DNA of 5,550 nt from Chloroflexota bacterium (lineage in GTDB: Bacteria > Chloroflexota > Dehalococcoidia > DSTF01 > JACRBR01). Of this stretch, positions 5,042 to 5,550 are shown piece after piece. Under the pieces are notes generated by a model, which was given only the letters and a program-made list of their open reading frames with translations, had not been told where the DNA came from and made no database searches. The stretch's first letter is position 1, and the number at the start of each line of letters is the position of its first letter. The stretch spans positions 1-5,550 of the forward strand of contig JAKAMA010000187.1 in NCBI GenBank assembly GCA_021813085.1. Direction: 5' to 3'. The position numbers were made by a program, and so were the translations under genes.

Positions 5042-5550
5042 GTGACCTTGCGCGCGCGCAACCACCGCCGGTCGATACGCATGCCGGGATACGACTACGC
5101 CCAGGGGGGCGCATATTTCGTCACCATCTGCACGTACCAGCGCGACCTCTTATTCGGCGAGGTTGCCGATGATGCCATGCATCGCAACGCCTGCGGCGAC
5201 ATCGTCCTCGCCGAATGGCAACGTTCCGCCCTGATCCGCGCGGAGATCGAGCTGGATGCGTTCGTCGTCATGCCCAACCACGTCCACGGCATCGTGTTCC
5301 TCCACCCCGCCCCCATCGCGGCGCCGCCCACCGAACCGGCGCCGGGCGACCGGGTAACGACGACCGGCCCCGTAGGGGCGACCGGCCCCGTGGTAGGGGC
5401 GACCGGCCCCGTAGGGGCGACCGGCCCCGTAGGGGCGACCGGCCCCGTGGGGGCGACCGGCCCCGTGGGGGCGACCGGCCCCGTGGGGGCGACCGGCCCC
5501 GTGGGGGCGACCGGCCCCGTGGGGGCGACCGGCCCCGTGGGGGCGACCGG
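5042..5550 (+). CDS. REP-associated tyrosine transposase (RAYT, Y1/HUH family), 5' part
   Basis: 169 full codons to the window edge. GTG 5042 is chosen because the family block [23 protein letters not shown] starts at residue 9; ATG 5081 would cut into it. No strong ribosome site is visible. RAYTs are single-domain HUH nucleases related to IS200/IS605 TnpA that act on REP hairpins. Visible here are the first strand ([18 protein letters not shown], 24-41), the middle helix with [18 protein letters not shown] (70-87) and the metal-binding H80-V-H82 pair. The catalytic tyrosine helix would follow beyond the window. After a short Pro/Ala linker (88-104) the frame enters a tandem REP array read as repeated GPVGAT, with no stop in ten units. 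In relatives the HUH strand and Tyr helix are separated by a modest variable linker, so this looks like an expanded linker that folding may tolerate. Whether the gene continues to an intact C-terminus cannot be seen. Confidence 0.88.
   Translation, partial: MTLRARNHRRSIRMPGYDYAQGGAYFVTICTYQRDLLFGEVADDAMHRNACGDIVLAEWQRSALIRAEIELDAFVVMPNHVHGIVFLHPAPIAAPPTEPAPGDRVTTTGPVGATGPVVGATGPVGATGPVGATGPVGATGPVGATGPVGATGPVGATGPVGATGPVGAT
5366..5550 (+). repeat. In-frame tandem array of 18-bp REP-core units within RAYT
   Basis: Ten complete units (5366-5548) of GGCCCCGTRGGGGCGACC, the array continuing past the window. Nine are 18 bp and the second (5384-5404) is 21 bp, with GTGGTA in place of GTA. Units 1, 3 and 4 have GTA, unit 2 has GTGGTA, and units 5-10 all have GTG. 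The unit contains the GTAGGGGCGACCGG arm of the 4815-4842 palindrome once the start of the next unit is included. Each unit is six codons, Gly-Pro-Val-Gly-Ala-Thr, so length changes keep the frame. Confidence 0.93.

Noticed and set aside
4767..5045. Small plus-strand gene of 92 codons after hsdS
   Set aside because: The sequence is entirely REP material and the translation is low-complexity Gly/Ala/Arg/Pro with no family resemblance; an open frame is expected at this GC content.
4598..5082. Minus-strand frames across the 3' end of hsdS and the REP block
   Set aside because: Their repeated [12 protein letters not shown] and [12 protein letters not shown] strings are just translations of the duplicated REP segments, and they run antisense to the conserved hsdS C-terminus.
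5366..5550. CRISPR or plasmid iteron array
   Set aside because: Units are contiguous with no spacers and match the nearby REP arm. They continue a transposase reading frame, and no replication gene is present.

Overview
The window is high-GC bacterial DNA, dense in accessory functions. No rRNA, tRNA or marker gene is present, so the organism cannot be named. The composition, the REP-type GTAGGGGCGACCGG repeats with a REP-associated transposase, the ORF6N gene and the type I restriction genes together suggest an environmental high-GC phylum (for example Gemmatimonadota, Armatimonadota, Chloroflexota or an uncultured lineage). That placement is inference only.

Layout from left to right: (1) On the minus strand, the 5' part of a membrane-anchored, degenerate GGDEF protein begins at a GTG at 582 and runs off the left edge. 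(2) A 294-bp divergent spacer (583-876) holds an isolated REP-like half-site and a possible promoter. (3) On the plus strand there is an ORF6N-family DNA-binding protein gene (877-1565). A ladder of 27-bp units has expanded at its conserved SQxxTSN segment; every second unit is a near-perfect palindrome, and one 26-bp unit breaks the reading frame. (4) A 159-bp gap carries a possible promoter. (5) hsdR (1725-4130), an EcoEI-like type I restriction translocase, overlaps by 4 bases (GTGA) a half-length hsdS (4127-4765). No hsdM is visible. (6) A 276-bp non-coding block (4766-5041) is built of REP material: a perfect 28-bp palindrome, a 56-bp direct duplication and degenerate 18-bp repeats. (7) The 5' part of a REP-associated tyrosine transposase (RAYT, Y1/HUH family) starts at 5042. 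After its HUH motif, the gene passes in frame through at least ten tandem REP-core units that encode a (Gly-Pro-Val-Gly-Ala-Thr)n tract, and it leaves the window inside that array.

How they work together: HsdR and HsdS are two of the three subunits of a type I restriction-modification complex, and the methyltransferase must come from elsewhere, possibly beyond the RAYT. The RAYT and the REP DNA form a second, transposition-related unit, in which the transposase gene itself contains the repeat family it would be expected to process. The most unusual signals are the two cases of repeats growing inside coding sequence: the palindromic ladder in ORF6N and the REP array in the RAYT.
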